From Streptomyces sp. TRM70350 (lineage in GTDB: Bacteria; Actinomycetota; Actinomycetes; Streptomycetales; Streptomycetaceae), in assembly GCF_019219825.1 (NCBI RefSeq), contig NZ_JAHUXH010000016.1:62001-126000 (forward strand): a stretch of 64,000 nucleotides of DNA. The letters are read 5' to 3'. The position numbers were made by a program, and so were the translations under genes. This document shows, piece by piece, positions 26,595 to 34,755 of this stretch (within the stretch, counting starts at the first letter, position 1; the number at the start of each line of letters is the position of its first letter). The notes beneath the pieces were generated by a model. It saw only the letters and a program-made list of their open reading frames with translations. It made no database searches and was not told the origin of the DNA.

Positions 26595-26832
26595 GTCCAG
26601 CTACAGCAGCGACCAGGGCGGCCAGTGCGTCGAGTGCGCACCGATCGGTCTGACGTGGCGCAAGTCGACGTACAGCGGTGACCAGGGCGGCGAGTGCATC
26701 GAGATCGCCGAAGCCCCCTGCGCCACCATCGCCATCCGCGACTCAAAGACCCCCACCGGCCCCCTGCTCACCGTCGCCCCCGCCGCCTTCACCACCTTCG
26801 TCTCCTGGTCGGCGGCTACAACCGCTGAATGA
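26554..26832 (+). CDS. DUF397 protein with internally duplicated motif
   Basis: 92 residues, ATG 26554, overlapping the XRE gene by 41 bases. DUF397 normally has one WRKSSYS...CVEVA motif; here there are two: WRKSSYSSDQGGQCVECAP (residues 12-30) and WRKSTYSGDQGGECIEIAE (35-53), followed by the usual IRDSKTPTGPLLTVAPAAF end. The first unit is cut short, so the protein looks like a truncated domain joined to a full one. DUF397 proteins are small partners of WhiJ-like regulators. Its end overlaps the convergent thiolase gene by 17 bases. Confidence 0.9.
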   Translation: MASNAVPTVAQWRKSSYSSDQGGQCVECAPIGLTWRKSTYSGDQGGECIEIAEAPCATIAIRDSKTPTGPLLTVAPAAFTTFVSWSAATTAE

Positions 26833-27985
26833 TCGTGCCGGTGGCGAGTCCGCCGCCCGCGCACATCGTCACCAGCGCGAACTCCTTGTCCGCGCGCTCC
26901 AGCTCATGCAGCGCCGTCGTGATGAGCCGGGCACCCGTCGCTCCGACCGGGTGCCCGAGCGCGATCCCACCGCCGTTGACGTTGACCTTCTCCAGGTCCT
27001 GTTCGAAGACCTGCGCCCAGCTCAACACCACCGATGCGAACGCCTCGTTGATCTCGACGATGTCGATGTCCTTCAACGACATCCCCGCCTTGCCCAGCAC
27101 AGCGCGGGTCGCGTCGATCGGACCGTCGAGGTGGAAGTGCGGGTCGGCGCCGACCAGCGCCTGGGCGACGATCCGCGCCCTCGGCTTCAGCTTCAGGGCG
27201 CGCGCCATCCGCTTCGACGCCCACATGATCGCCGCCGCGCCGTCCGAGATCTGCGACGAGTTGCCCGCCGTATGCACGGCCGTCGGCATGATCGGCTTCA
27301 GGCCCGCCAGTGCCTCCATCGACGTGTCCCGCAGGCCCTCGTCACGGTCGACGAGCCGCCACATGCCCTGCCCGGCGTGCTGCTCCTCCTCGGTCGTCGG
27401 GACCTGCACGGCGAACGTCTCGCGCTTGAAGCGCTCCTCCGACCAGGCGTTGGCGGCGCGCTGCTGGGAGAGCAGGCCGAGGGTGTCGACGTTCTCGCGG
27501 GTCAGGCCGCGGTGGCGGGCGATGCGTTCCGCCGCCTCGAACTGGTTCGGGAGGTCGACGTTCCACTCGTCGGGGAACGGCTTCCCGGGCCCGTGCTTCG
27601 AGCCCGACCCGAGCGGTACGCGTGACATGGACTCGACGCCGCAGGAGATGCCGACGTCGATGACGCCCGCCGCGATGAGGTTGGCGGTCATGTGGGAGGC
27701 CTGCTGCGAGGAGCCGCACTGGCAGTCGACCGTCGTCGCCGCCGTCTCGTAGGGCAGGCCCATGGTCAGCCAGGCCGTGCGCGCGGGATTCATGGACTGC
27801 TCGCCGGCGTGCGTGACCGTGCCGCCGACGATCTGCTCGACGCAGTCGGCGGGGATGCCGGTACGGCCGAGCAGTTCGCGGTACGTCTCGCCCAGCAGAT
27901 AGGCGGGGTGCAGATTGGCGAGCGCGCCGCCGCGCTTGCCGATGGGGGTGCGGACGGCTTCGACGATGACGGGTTCGGCGGCCAT
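26816..27985 (-). CDS. fadA5: Steroid 3-ketoacyl-CoA thiolase, FadA5-like
   Basis: 389 residues, ATG 27985. Thiolase fold with nucleophile loop TTVDCQCGSSQQASHM (Cys about residue 90), INEAFASVVLSWAQV, NVNGGGIALGHPVGATGAR (His) and TMCAGGGLATGTIIQRL (second Cys). The CQCGS loop, DLPNQFEAAERIARHRGLT and PARIVAQALVGADPHFHLDGP-like segments match the mycobacterial FadA5 that cleaves acetyl-CoA from the cholesterol side chain, more than generic acetyl-CoA acetyltransferases. It is divergent from the CYP125-like gene across a KstR-type operator, which supports a steroid role. FadA5 identity is by recalled similarity. Confidence 0.85.
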   Translation of the reverse strand: MAAEPVIVEAVRTPIGKRGGALANLHPAYLLGETYRELLGRTGIPADCVEQIVGGTVTHAGEQSMNPARTAWLTMGLPYETAATTVDCQCGSSQQASHMTANLIAAGVIDVGISCGVESMSRVPLGSGSKHGPGKPFPDEWNVDLPNQFEAAERIARHRGLTRENVDTLGLLSQQRAANAWSEERFKRETFAVQVPTTEEEQHAGQGMWRLVDRDEGLRDTSMEALAGLKPIMPTAVHTAGNSSQISDGAAAIMWASKRMARALKLKPRARIVAQALVGADPHFHLDGPIDATRAVLGKAGMSLKDIDIVEINEAFASVVLSWAQVFEQDLEKVNVNGGGIALGHPVGATGARLITTALHELERADKEFALVTMCAGGGLATGTIIQRL

Positions 27986-28068
27986 GAGGCAGTCCTCTCG
28001 TCCAGAGTCAGGACCGGCGGGAACCAGCGGAGCTAGCGGAACTGGGGAACTGCGGGAGCTGCGGCAAC

Positions 28069-28082
28069 TGGTACGTGTTCTA
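28069..28082. promoter_or_regulatory. KstR-type operator between fadA5-like and cyp125-like genes
   Basis: TGGTACGTGTTCTA fits the KstR palindrome TnnAACnnGTTnnA except for one base in the left half (TAC for AAC). It lies 84 bases before the thiolase start and 117 before the P450 start, so one repressor could govern both. Three further sites of the same pattern occur in this window. Confidence 0.7.
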
Positions 28083-28198
28083 GTTCTGTGTGCAGTCTGC
28101 TGACGTGACGTCCGTCACCGCAAGGGTCTTGCAGTCTTCGGGGCCCGCCGTTACGTTCACGGCACTTCCTGATGGACCGTCAGATGGCTGGAGCCGCC

Positions 28199-29434
28199 AT
28201 GCCCTGTCCAGCGCTTCCCGACGGGTTCGACTTCACCGACCCCGATCTGCTGCACCACCGTGTGCCCCTGCCGGAGTTCGCCGAACTGCGCCGCGTCGAA
28301 CCGGTCACCTGGATCGCCCAGCCCGCGGGCCTGGCCGGTTTCCAGGACGAGGGCTACTGGGCCGTCACGCGGCACGCCGACGTCAAGTACGTCTCCACGC
28401 ATCCCGAGCTGTACTCCTCGTCCCTCAACACCGCGATCATCCGCTTCAACGAGCACATCGAGCGGGACGCGATCGACGCGCAGCGGCTGATCCTGCTCAA
28501 CATGGACCCGCCGGAGCACACGCGGGTGCGGCAGATCGTGCAGCGCGGGTTCACGCCCCGGGCGATCCGGGCGCTGGAGGAACGGCTGCGGGCCCGGGCG
28601 CACGCCATAGTCGAGGGCGCCCGCGCGCACTCCGGTCCGTTCGACTTCGTCACGGAGGTCGCGTGCGAGCTGCCGCTCCAGGCGATCGCCGAGCTGATCG
28701 GCATACCGCAGGACGACCGGGCGAAAATCTTCGACTGGTCGAACAAGATGATCGCGTACGACGACCCCGAGTACGCCATCACGGAGGAGGTCGGCAAGGA
28801 GTCGGCCACCGAGCTGATCGCGTACGCCATGAACATGGCCGCCGACCGCAAGCAGTGCCCGGCGCGGGACATCGTCAGCACGCTGGTGGCGGCGGAGGGC
28901 GAGGGCAATCTCGGGTCGGACGAGTTCGGGTTCTTCGTGCTGATGCTGGCGGTGGCGGGCAACGAGACGACCCGCAACGCCATCACGCACGGCATGCACG
29001 CCTTCCTCACACATCCCGAGCAGTGGGACCTCTACAAGCGGGAGCGGCCGTCGACGGCGGCCGAGGAGATCGTGCGCTGGGCGACGCCGGTGGTGTCCTT
29101 CCAGCGGACGGCCACCCAGGACACCGAGCTGGGCGGCAAGCAGATACGCAAGGGCGACCGGGTCGGCATCTTCTACGCCTCGGCGAACCACGACCCCGAG
29201 GTGTTCGACACCCCGGACGCCTTCGACATCACCCGTGACCCCAACCCCCACCTCGGTTTCGGCGGAGGCGGCCCTCATTTCTGCCTGGGCAAGTCTCTGG
29301 CGGTCCTGGAGATCGACCTCATCTTCAACGCGATCGCGGACGCGATGCCGGACCTTCGGCTGGAGGGGGATCCGCGTCGGCTGCGGTCGGCTTGGATCAA
29401 CGGGGTGAAGGAGTTGCGGGTCAGGGCGGGGTGA
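28199..29434 (+). CDS. cyp125: Cytochrome P450, CYP125-like steroid C26/27 monooxygenase
   Basis: 411 residues from ATG 28199 (GGAG at correct spacing; ATG 28172 is also possible). P450 signatures: I-helix VAGNETTRNAITHG, ExxR in AAEEIVRWATPVVSFQRTA, and heme loop LGFGGGGPHFCLGKSLA. LPDGFDFTDPDLL, FVTEVACELPLQAIAELIG, DWSNKMIAYDDPEYA and RSAWINGVKELRV align by memory with CYP125 of mycobacteria and Streptomyces, which oxidises the sterol side-chain terminus. The ferredoxin at 45537, under a similar operator, is a candidate redox partner. A terminator follows. Confidence 0.88.
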   Translation: MPCPALPDGFDFTDPDLLHHRVPLPEFAELRRVEPVTWIAQPAGLAGFQDEGYWAVTRHADVKYVSTHPELYSSSLNTAIIRFNEHIERDAIDAQRLILLNMDPPEHTRVRQIVQRGFTPRAIRALEERLRARAHAIVEGARAHSGPFDFVTEVACELPLQAIAELIGIPQDDRAKIFDWSNKMIAYDDPEYAITEEVGKESATELIAYAMNMAADRKQCPARDIVSTLVAAEGEGNLGSDEFGFFVLMLAVAGNETTRNAITHGMHAFLTHPEQWDLYKRERPSTAAEEIVRWATPVVSFQRTATQDTELGGKQIRKGDRVGIFYASANHDPEVFDTPDAFDITRDPNPHLGFGGGGPHFCLGKSLAVLEIDLIFNAIADAMPDLRLEGDPRRLRSAWINGVKELRVRAG

Positions 29435-29450
29435 GTACGTAGGCAGAAGA

Positions 29451-29478
29451 CGGCGGCCCCGGGGATCGGGGGCCGCCG
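29451..29478 (+). terminator. Intrinsic hairpin after the P450 gene
   Basis: A 10-bp stem CGGCGGCCCC (29451-29460) with GGGGCCGCCG (29469-29478), extendable by slippage in the GCC repeat, 17 bases after the stop codon. It also protects the convergent transglycosylase gene. Confidence 0.75.
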
Positions 29479-29550
29479 CCGTCGTGGGGGGCTGGTTTCT
29501 CAGCACCGGCCGAGGCTGTGGGGGCCACGAGAGGCCGGAGGTGTCGGCTC

Positions 29551-29967
29551 TCAGTACCAGCCGTTGGCCTGCCAGAAGTTCCAGGCGCCGACCGGGCTGC
29601 CGTAGCGGGACTTCATGTAGTCCAGGCCCCACTTGATCTGGGTCTGGGCGTTGGTCTTCCAGTCGGAACCGGCGGCGGCCATCTTGTTGCCCGGCAGGGC
29701 CTGGACCAGGCCGTAGGCGCCGGAGGACGGGTTGGTGGCGTCGACGTCCCAGTTGCTCTCGTGCTGGACGATCTTGCTGAAGGCGTTGAACTGGGCGGCG
29801 TCCGGGATCATCTTCTTGGCGATCGCCTTGGCCTGGGCGGGGGAGGCGCCCGACGCGGCGTGGGCCGGGGCGGCGGACAGCGCCATACCGGCGGTGGCGG
29901 CGGCGACGGCGATGCCGGTGAGGGCCTTCTTCGGGGTGGCGATGCGGCGGAGGATGGAGACGGACAC
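29551..29967 (-). CDS. Secreted transglycosylase-like (SLT/Rpf-fold) protein
   Basis: 138 residues, GTG 29967 with AAAAGG seven bases upstream. A signal peptide (LTGIAVAAATAGMALSAAPA, cleavage after AHA) precedes a lone lysozyme-like domain: FSKIVQHESNWDVDATNPSS with the catalytic Glu, GAYGLVQALPGNKMAAAGSD and IKWGLDYMKSRYGSPVGAW, ending NGWY. It matches the short Streptomyces SLT-domain proteins that cut peptidoglycan glycan strands during germination or growth. No LysM or other binding domain. The 260 bases upstream to the ECF gene hold its promoter; no known riboswitch pattern was recognised there. Confidence 0.9.
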   Translation of the reverse strand: MSVSILRRIATPKKALTGIAVAAATAGMALSAAPAHAASGASPAQAKAIAKKMIPDAAQFNAFSKIVQHESNWDVDATNPSSGAYGLVQALPGNKMAAAGSDWKTNAQTQIKWGLDYMKSRYGSPVGAWNFWQANGWY

Positions 29968-30227
29968 GAGCGAACCTTTTCGTCGGGGACGGGGGATCGC
30001 GGCAGGCCGGAACCACGTGGTGCGTGGCGGGGGCATGCGTGGGCGCCGCGGCCCTGTGGGCTCGTCGGCGCCGTGCGACGTCATCCAGAGAAGCAGCCGG
30101 GCGAAGTGTCCGCAATGACCCCCTTTACTAGTTGTGGTCGCATACGGGGTGATGGGCCCCTGTGTGATCTGGCTCTCAATGTGCAGGTCAGGGCGGACAA
30201 TGCCGCGTGCATGACATGCGAGCGGAT

Positions 30228-31139
30228 CTACGACGGAGGATCGTTGGTGACGTGCGTCATGTGGGGTGCTTCACGGTCTGGGTGACTGTCCGCGCGCGAG
30301 CTCTCACCCGTCGGTGACGGAGTGGGCGGGTCGAATGTGACCGGCGTCTCGAAGGCGGCGCGGCGAGTGGCTCGGCGCAGAGCCTTGAGGACCGCCGGGC
30401 CGAGGGTGACGGTGAGGACGACCGTGACGATCGCGCGGCCCAGGTCCCAGCCGAGGGAGGTGGCCAGGCAGTACGCCAGGAAACGGGCCAGGTTGGCGGG
30501 GACCGGCGCGTCCGGGTCGAAGGCGATGTTCGAGGCCAGCGCGCTCATGAAGGGCCAGCCCGCGAGGTTCATGATCGTGCCGTAGGCGAAGGCCGCGAGG
30601 AAGCCGTACGCCCCCAGGAGGAGCAGCTCCGCGCGACCGCGGAGGCGGTCCGGCGCCGGGAGCAGGCCCGCCGCCATCGTGAACCAGCCCATCGCCAGCA
30701 TCTGGAACGGCATCCACGGGCCCACCCCGCCTGTGAGCAGCGCCGACGCGAACATCGTGATCGCGCCGAGCACGAAGCCGAAACCCGGGCCGAGGACGCG
30801 TCCGCTCAGCACCATCAGGAAGAACATCGGCTCGATGCCCGCTGTCCCGGCGCCGATCGGCCGCAGCGCCGCGCCCGTCGCGGCCAGCACGCCGAGCATG
30901 GCCACGGCCTTCGGGCCGAGACCCGACTCGGAGATCGTCGCCGCCACCACGGCCATGAGGAGGACCAGCAGGCCCGCGAACAGCCACGGGGCGTCCTGGG
31001 CATGGGCCGCGACCTGGGAGGTGGGCGGGGCGAGGAAGGGCCAGAAGAACGCCGCCACGCCGACCGCGGTGGTGAAGGTGAGGGCGGCGAGGGAGCGGGG
31101 GCCCAGGCGGACGGGACCCTTCATGACAGGACCCTTCAC
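30228..31139 (-). CDS. ECF transporter S component, probably cobalamin-specific
   Basis: 303 residues. GTG 31139 is chosen because it overlaps the ATPase stop codon (GTGA) with GGGAGG upstream; ATG 31124 is an alternative. About six membrane helices: TFTTAVGVAAFFWPF, WLFAGLLVLLMAVVAATI, MFFLMVLSGRVLGPGFGFVLGA, TGGVGPWMPFQMLAMGW and later AYGFLAAFAYGTIMNLAGW, the pattern of QueT/CbrT-like S units. A 50-residue hydrophilic tail ends the protein. Substrate is inferred from the cobalamin riboswitch that opens the operon. Last gene of the operon. Confidence 0.85.
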   Translation of the reverse strand: MKGPVMKGPVRLGPRSLAALTFTTAVGVAAFFWPFLAPPTSQVAAHAQDAPWLFAGLLVLLMAVVAATISESGLGPKAVAMLGVLAATGAALRPIGAGTAGIEPMFFLMVLSGRVLGPGFGFVLGAITMFASALLTGGVGPWMPFQMLAMGWFTMAAGLLPAPDRLRGRAELLLLGAYGFLAAFAYGTIMNLAGWPFMSALASNIAFDPDAPVPANLARFLAYCLATSLGWDLGRAIVTVVLTVTLGPAVLKALRRATRRAAFETPVTFDPPTPSPTGESSRADSHPDREAPHMTHVTNDPPS

Positions 31140-32854
31140 GACAGGGCCTCCCGGACCTGGGCCACCGTGAGCCACTGCTGCGGGGCGAGGATCTTCGTGA
31201 CCTGCGGGGCGAAGGACGGGGACGAGACCACCACGTCCGCCGTCGGGCCGTCGGCCATCACCTCGCCCTCCGCCAGCAGGATCACGCGGTGGGCCAGCTC
31301 GGCGGCCAGTTCCACGTCGTGGGTGGCGAGGACGATCGCGTGGCCCTCGGCGGCCAGCTCGCGCAGGAGCGTGACCAGGCGGGACTTCGCCGCGTAGTCC
31401 AGGCCCCGGGTCGGTTCGTCGAGGAGGAGGAGCGGCGGGCGTGCGGTGAGGACGACCGCCAGCGCGAGCGTGAGGCGCTGGCCCTCGGAGAGGTCGCGGG
31501 GGTGCGTGTCGTCGGTGATACCGGGGAGCAGCTCGGAGACCAGCGCCCGGCACGTGCCGGGGGCGGCGCCCGCGTCGGCGTCGGCGGCCGTGCACTCGGC
31601 GGCGACCGTGTCGGCGTAGAGGAGGTCGCGCGGTTCCTGGGGGACGAGGCCTACGCGGCGTACGAGGTCGGGGGGCGGCGTGCGGTGTGGGGTCGCGTCG
31701 CCCACGCGGACGCTTCCCGAGGACGGCCGGACGAGGCCGACGAGCGCGGAGAGCAGCGTGGACTTTCCGGCGCCGTTGCGGCCCATGAGGGCGATGGTCT
31801 CGCCGGGGGAGACGGTGAGGTCGATGTGGTGGAGGGCTTGGATGTCGCCGCGGGTGACGGTGAGGGCTTGTATTTCGGCCGTGTGGGGGGAAGCTGGGGT
31901 GGCATTCGTGCGTTTGCGTCGGAACCAGCGGTGGGTGGTGGCGCCCAATGGCTCGGGGGGTGTTGATGGTTGGCGGCTGCGGGTTCGTCGTGGCTGGTCG
32001 CGCAGTTCCCCGCGCCCCTGGAGGGCGTTGACGTCCCGCTTCTCAAGTCGTTCCCGCAGGGTCGCCGCCCGTCGTCGCGCGTCCCGGACCGTCAGTGGCA
32101 GGGGGGTCCAGGCCGCCAGGCGGCCCAGGGCCACGACCGGGGGGTACACGGGGGACACGGCCATCACCTCCGCCGGGGCGCCGAGGATCGGGGGCGCGCC
32201 AGGGGCCGGGAGGAGGGCGACCTGGTCGGCGTACTGGACGACCCGTTCCAGGCGGTGTTCGGCCATCAGGACCGTCGTACCGAGGTCGTGGACGAGGCGC
32301 TGGAGGACGGCGAGGACCTCCTCGGCGGCGGCAGGGTCGAGCGCGGAGGTCGGTTCGTCGAGGACGAGCACGCTCGGGTGCGGGGTGAGGACCGAGCCGA
32401 TCGCGACGCGCTGCTGCTGGCCGCCGGAGAGGGTGGCGATCGGGCGGTCGCGCAGGTCGGCGAGGCCGAGCAGGTCCAGGGTCTCCTCGACGCGGCGGCG
32501 CATCACGTCCGGGGCGAGGCCCAAGGACTCCATGCCGTAGGCCAGTTCGTCCTCGACGGTGTCCGTCACGAAGTGGGAGAGGGGGTCCTGGCCGACCGTG
32601 CCCACGACGTCGGCGAGTTCGCGCGGCTTGTGGGTGCGGGTGTCACGGCCGGCGACCGTGACCCGGCCGCGCAGAGTGCCGCCGGTGAAGTGCGGGACCA
32701 GGCCGCTGACCGCGCCGAGCAGGGTGGACTTGCCGACGCCGGACGGGCCGACGAGGAGGACGAGTTCACCTTCCGGGACCTCGAAGTCGACGCCCCGGAT
32801 GGTGGGTTCGGCGGCCCCGTCGTAGGTCACGGAGACGTCCTCGAAGCGGATCAT
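31136..32854 (-). CDS. ECF transporter fused ATPase (A-A' in one chain)
   Basis: 572 residues, ATG 32854 with AAGGA upstream, overlapping the T-component stop as ATGA. Two ABC domains in tandem: first with GPSGVGKSTLLGA, LSGGQQQRVAIGS and VLVLDEPTSALDP (residues about 37, 145, 168); second with GRNGAGKSTLLSA, a variant signature LSEGQRLTLAL and LLLLDEPTRGLD (about 375, 475, 500). The linker (about residues 275-325) is Arg/Pro-rich and is largely encoded by a dispersed Streptomyces repeat. It powers the T and S units. Coupled both upstream and downstream. Confidence 0.92.
   Translation of the reverse strand: MIRFEDVSVTYDGAAEPTIRGVDFEVPEGELVLLVGPSGVGKSTLLGAVSGLVPHFTGGTLRGRVTVAGRDTRTHKPRELADVVGTVGQDPLSHFVTDTVEDELAYGMESLGLAPDVMRRRVEETLDLLGLADLRDRPIATLSGGQQQRVAIGSVLTPHPSVLVLDEPTSALDPAAAEEVLAVLQRLVHDLGTTVLMAEHRLERVVQYADQVALLPAPGAPPILGAPAEVMAVSPVYPPVVALGRLAAWTPLPLTVRDARRRAATLRERLEKRDVNALQGRGELRDQPRRTRSRQPSTPPEPLGATTHRWFRRKRTNATPASPHTAEIQALTVTRGDIQALHHIDLTVSPGETIALMGRNGAGKSTLLSALVGLVRPSSGSVRVGDATPHRTPPPDLVRRVGLVPQEPRDLLYADTVAAECTAADADAGAAPGTCRALVSELLPGITDDTHPRDLSEGQRLTLALAVVLTARPPLLLLDEPTRGLDYAAKSRLVTLLRELAAEGHAIVLATHDVELAAELAHRVILLAEGEVMADGPTADVVVSSPSFAPQVTKILAPQQWLTVAQVREALS
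31972..32019 (-). repeat. Dispersed Streptomyces repeat (GGGGCGCGGGGAACTGCGCG type) inside ATPase linker
   Basis: Read on the minus strand the element is AGGGGCGCGGGGAACTGCGC, then GACCAGCCACGACGAACCC and GCAGCC. This is the very common Streptomyces intergenic repeat (recalled), here in frame and encoding GRGELRDQPRRTRSRQ in the linker between the two ATPase domains. Confidence 0.8.
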
Positions 32855-34125
32855 GACGGTTCCTTGGGTGGTGCGGTGAGGAACGCCGGGAGCAGGCCGA
32901 GGAGTACGGCTGCCGCGGGCCAGAGGGGGAGCGTGGGGGCGACCAGGGGGATCACGCCGGGGTGCAGGGCGGTGGGGTCGGTGGCGGCGGCGAGAGTCAG
33001 GAGCGCGGCGACCGCGGCGCCGGACGCGGCGATCAGACAGGAACGGGGGTTCCAGGTGTCGGGGCGGTAGCGGGTGCGGGGGGTGCGGCGGCCGCCCAGC
33101 CAGAGGCCCGCGAGGGCGGCGGCGAGGCCGGTGAGCAGGACGGGGAGGCCGTAGGCGCCGCCCTCGGCGGTGAGCAGGACGGGGAGGCCGTAGGCGCCGC
33201 CCTCGGCGGTGAGCAGGCCGTACGTTCCGGCACAGACGCCGAGCAGGCCGGTGAGCGTGAGCGCGGCGGTCGTACGGCGGATCGCGGGCGGGACCTGCGC
33301 GGTACGGCCGTAGCCGCGGGCGTCCATGGCGGCGGCGAGGGCGACGGAGCGTTCGAGGGCGCCTTCGAGGACGGGGAGGCCTACGTGGAACAGGCCTCGA
33401 ATGCCTCTGTCCGGGCGGCCGCGCAGGCGGCGGGCGGCGCGGAGGCGCTGGGCGTCGGCGATGAGGTGCGGGGCGAAGGTGAGGGCCACGACCACGGCCA
33501 CGCCGGTCTCGTAGAGGGCGCCGGGGAGGGACTTGAGGAGGCGGGTGGGGCTGGCGAGGGCGTTGGCGGCGCCGACGCAGATCAGCAGCGTGGCCAGTTT
33601 CAGGCCGTCGTAGAGGGCGAAGACGAGGGTCTCGGCGGTGACCTCGCCGCCCAGGCGGATGCCCTGGGCCCAGTCGGGGAGGGGGACTTCGGGGAGGGTG
33701 AGGACGGTGTGGGTGCCGGGGAGCGGGGAGCCCAGGGTGATGGCGAAGAGGAGGCGGATGAGGAGGACGGCGAGGGCGAGTTTGACGAAGGCGCCGTAGG
33801 AGCGGGACCAGGGGGTGTGGGGGCGGCGGGTGATGACGACGTAGGCCGAGACCGTGAGGAGGAGCGTGAGGAGGAGGGGGTTGGTGGTGCGGGTGGCTGC
33901 GGTGCCGAGGGCGAGGGACCAGAGCCACCAGGCGCCGGGGTGGATGGGTGCCCGGTGTCGGTGGGGGGTGGGCGCGCTTACCGGCGCGTGCAGGGTGCCG
34001 CTGCGCCCACCCGTGCCGCCCGAGCGGCACGACTGCCCGCAGCTACGGCGGGGAAGGGGGCCGCGCGTGTCCGGGGCACCCGGGCGGCACGGCTGCTCGC
34101 AGCTGCGGCGGGTGGTGTCAGTCAT
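32851..34125 (-). CDS. ECF transporter T component (CbiQ/EcfT family)
   Basis: 424 residues from ATG 34125, which overlaps the preceding gene by eight bases. Homologues begin near the segment PGAWWLWSLALGTAATR (residue about 63); the preceding 45 residues (MTDTTRRSCEQPC onwards) are encoded by a dispersed repeat. The coupling helices carry the expected Ala-Arg-Gly signatures: AQRLRAARRLRGRP and AMDARGYGR. Membrane helices surround them. A 13-residue unit TAEGGAYGLPVLL is exactly duplicated in the C-terminal membrane part. T units join the two ATPases to the S unit. Confidence 0.88.
   Translation of the reverse strand: MTDTTRRSCEQPCRPGAPDTRGPLPRRSCGQSCRSGGTGGRSGTLHAPVSAPTPHRHRAPIHPGAWWLWSLALGTAATRTTNPLLLTLLLTVSAYVVITRRPHTPWSRSYGAFVKLALAVLLIRLLFAITLGSPLPGTHTVLTLPEVPLPDWAQGIRLGGEVTAETLVFALYDGLKLATLLICVGAANALASPTRLLKSLPGALYETGVAVVVALTFAPHLIADAQRLRAARRLRGRPDRGIRGLFHVGLPVLEGALERSVALAAAMDARGYGRTAQVPPAIRRTTAALTLTGLLGVCAGTYGLLTAEGGAYGLPVLLTAEGGAYGLPVLLTGLAAALAGLWLGGRRTPRTRYRPDTWNPRSCLIAASGAAVAALLTLAAATDPTALHPGVIPLVAPTLPLWPAAAVLLGLLPAFLTAPPKEPS
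33131..33208 (-). repeat. 39-bp perfect in-frame duplication in the T-component gene
   Basis: Two identical 39-base copies (33131-33169, 33170-33208) and a 9-base start of a third. They encode TAEGGAYGLPVLL twice, followed by TAEGGAYGL-like sequence TYGLLTAEGG upstream. Perfect identity points to a very recent slippage event. Confidence 0.95.
33998..34112 (-). repeat. Dispersed palindromic repeat, copy 2, with partial second unit
   Basis: 33998-34051 matches the element at 1227-1280 at about 50 of 54 bases. A degenerate further unit (GGGCGGCACGGCTGCTCGCA region, about 34080-34112) follows. Both fall inside the 5' coding part of the T-component gene and end six bases before the stop codon of the gene upstream in the operon. 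Confidence 0.85.
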
Positions 34126-34753
34126 GCCTGTGCCGTCGGACCTGCCAGCCCACTACCGCGCCCATGGCCGCCACCGCGGCGATTCCGGCGAGGATGCCGA
34201 GGGACGGGCCGCTGTCGGTCCTGGCGTCCCTGTCCTTTGACGGGTTCTCGTCCGTCGCCACCTGCTCCCCGCACCCCCTCTCCGGATACCCCGCGATCGC
34301 GCACAGCAGGGCGTTCGTGTCGTAACGCAGAGGCTCGGCCACTGCCGCCAGGGCCTCGGCCGTTGTCGCGTCGGGGGAGAGCTGGGCGCAGGCCGTGCGG
34401 GCGGGCGGCGGGGTTTCGCCGGAGGGGGCGTCCGACGTCGTACCGAAGTCGATGACCAGGGCCACCCGCTTCCTGCCGTCCCGCGCCGGGGTGCTGGCGC
34501 AGATCGTCGCGAAGTCGGCCGTGCCGCGCGGCTGGGACGCGTCGCCCGAGTCCTCGCTGATCGCGAAGCGGAAGCCCTGGACGTCGCCGTCGGCGGGGCG
34601 GGCGGTGGCGGGGCCCTGGATGGCGTACGTCCACGCGTCGCCGTCGCGCTCCCAGAACGACCAGTAGCGGTAGCCGGTGGCCTGCGCCTGGCCGGTGGTC
34701 AGCAGCAGGAACAGCGCGGCGAGGAGCAGGGCGGCGATACGGCGGAACCTCAC
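34118..34753 (-). CDS. Exported, C-terminally anchored protein (SCO2322-like) in the B12 operon
   Basis: 211 residues, GTG 34753 with GAGGAAG upstream, only two bases after the preceding stop. A signal peptide (IAALLLAALFLLLTTGQAQA) is followed by an extracellular domain, GYRYWSFWERDGDAWTYAIQ, GDVQGFRFAISEDSG and two cysteine pairs (ICAST, TACAQLS, LLCAI, RGCGEQ), then a membrane helix (LGILAGIAAVAAMGAVVGW) and basic tail. The Streptomyces family name SCO2322 is recalled, not checked. Placement between the toroid protein and the ECF transporter suggests it helps to capture or hand over the ligand at the cell surface. Confidence 0.75.
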   Translation of the reverse strand: MRFRRIAALLLAALFLLLTTGQAQATGYRYWSFWERDGDAWTYAIQGPATARPADGDVQGFRFAISEDSGDASQPRGTADFATICASTPARDGRKRVALVIDFGTTSDAPSGETPPPARTACAQLSPDATTAEALAAVAEPLRYDTNALLCAIAGYPERGCGEQVATDENPSKDRDARTDSGPSLGILAGIAAVAAMGAVVGWQVRRHRHD

Positions 34754-34755
34754 GG

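Noticed and set aside
29968..30227. A ydaO-type riboswitch before the transglycosylase gene
   Set aside because: The conserved core segments known from Streptomyces cell-wall hydrolase leaders were not found by eye.
31136..34030. Extension of the ECF ATPase upstream to 34030
   Set aside because: The extra residues are Pro/Arg/His-rich shadow of the T-component gene; ATG 32854 has a ribosome site and the normal family N-terminus.
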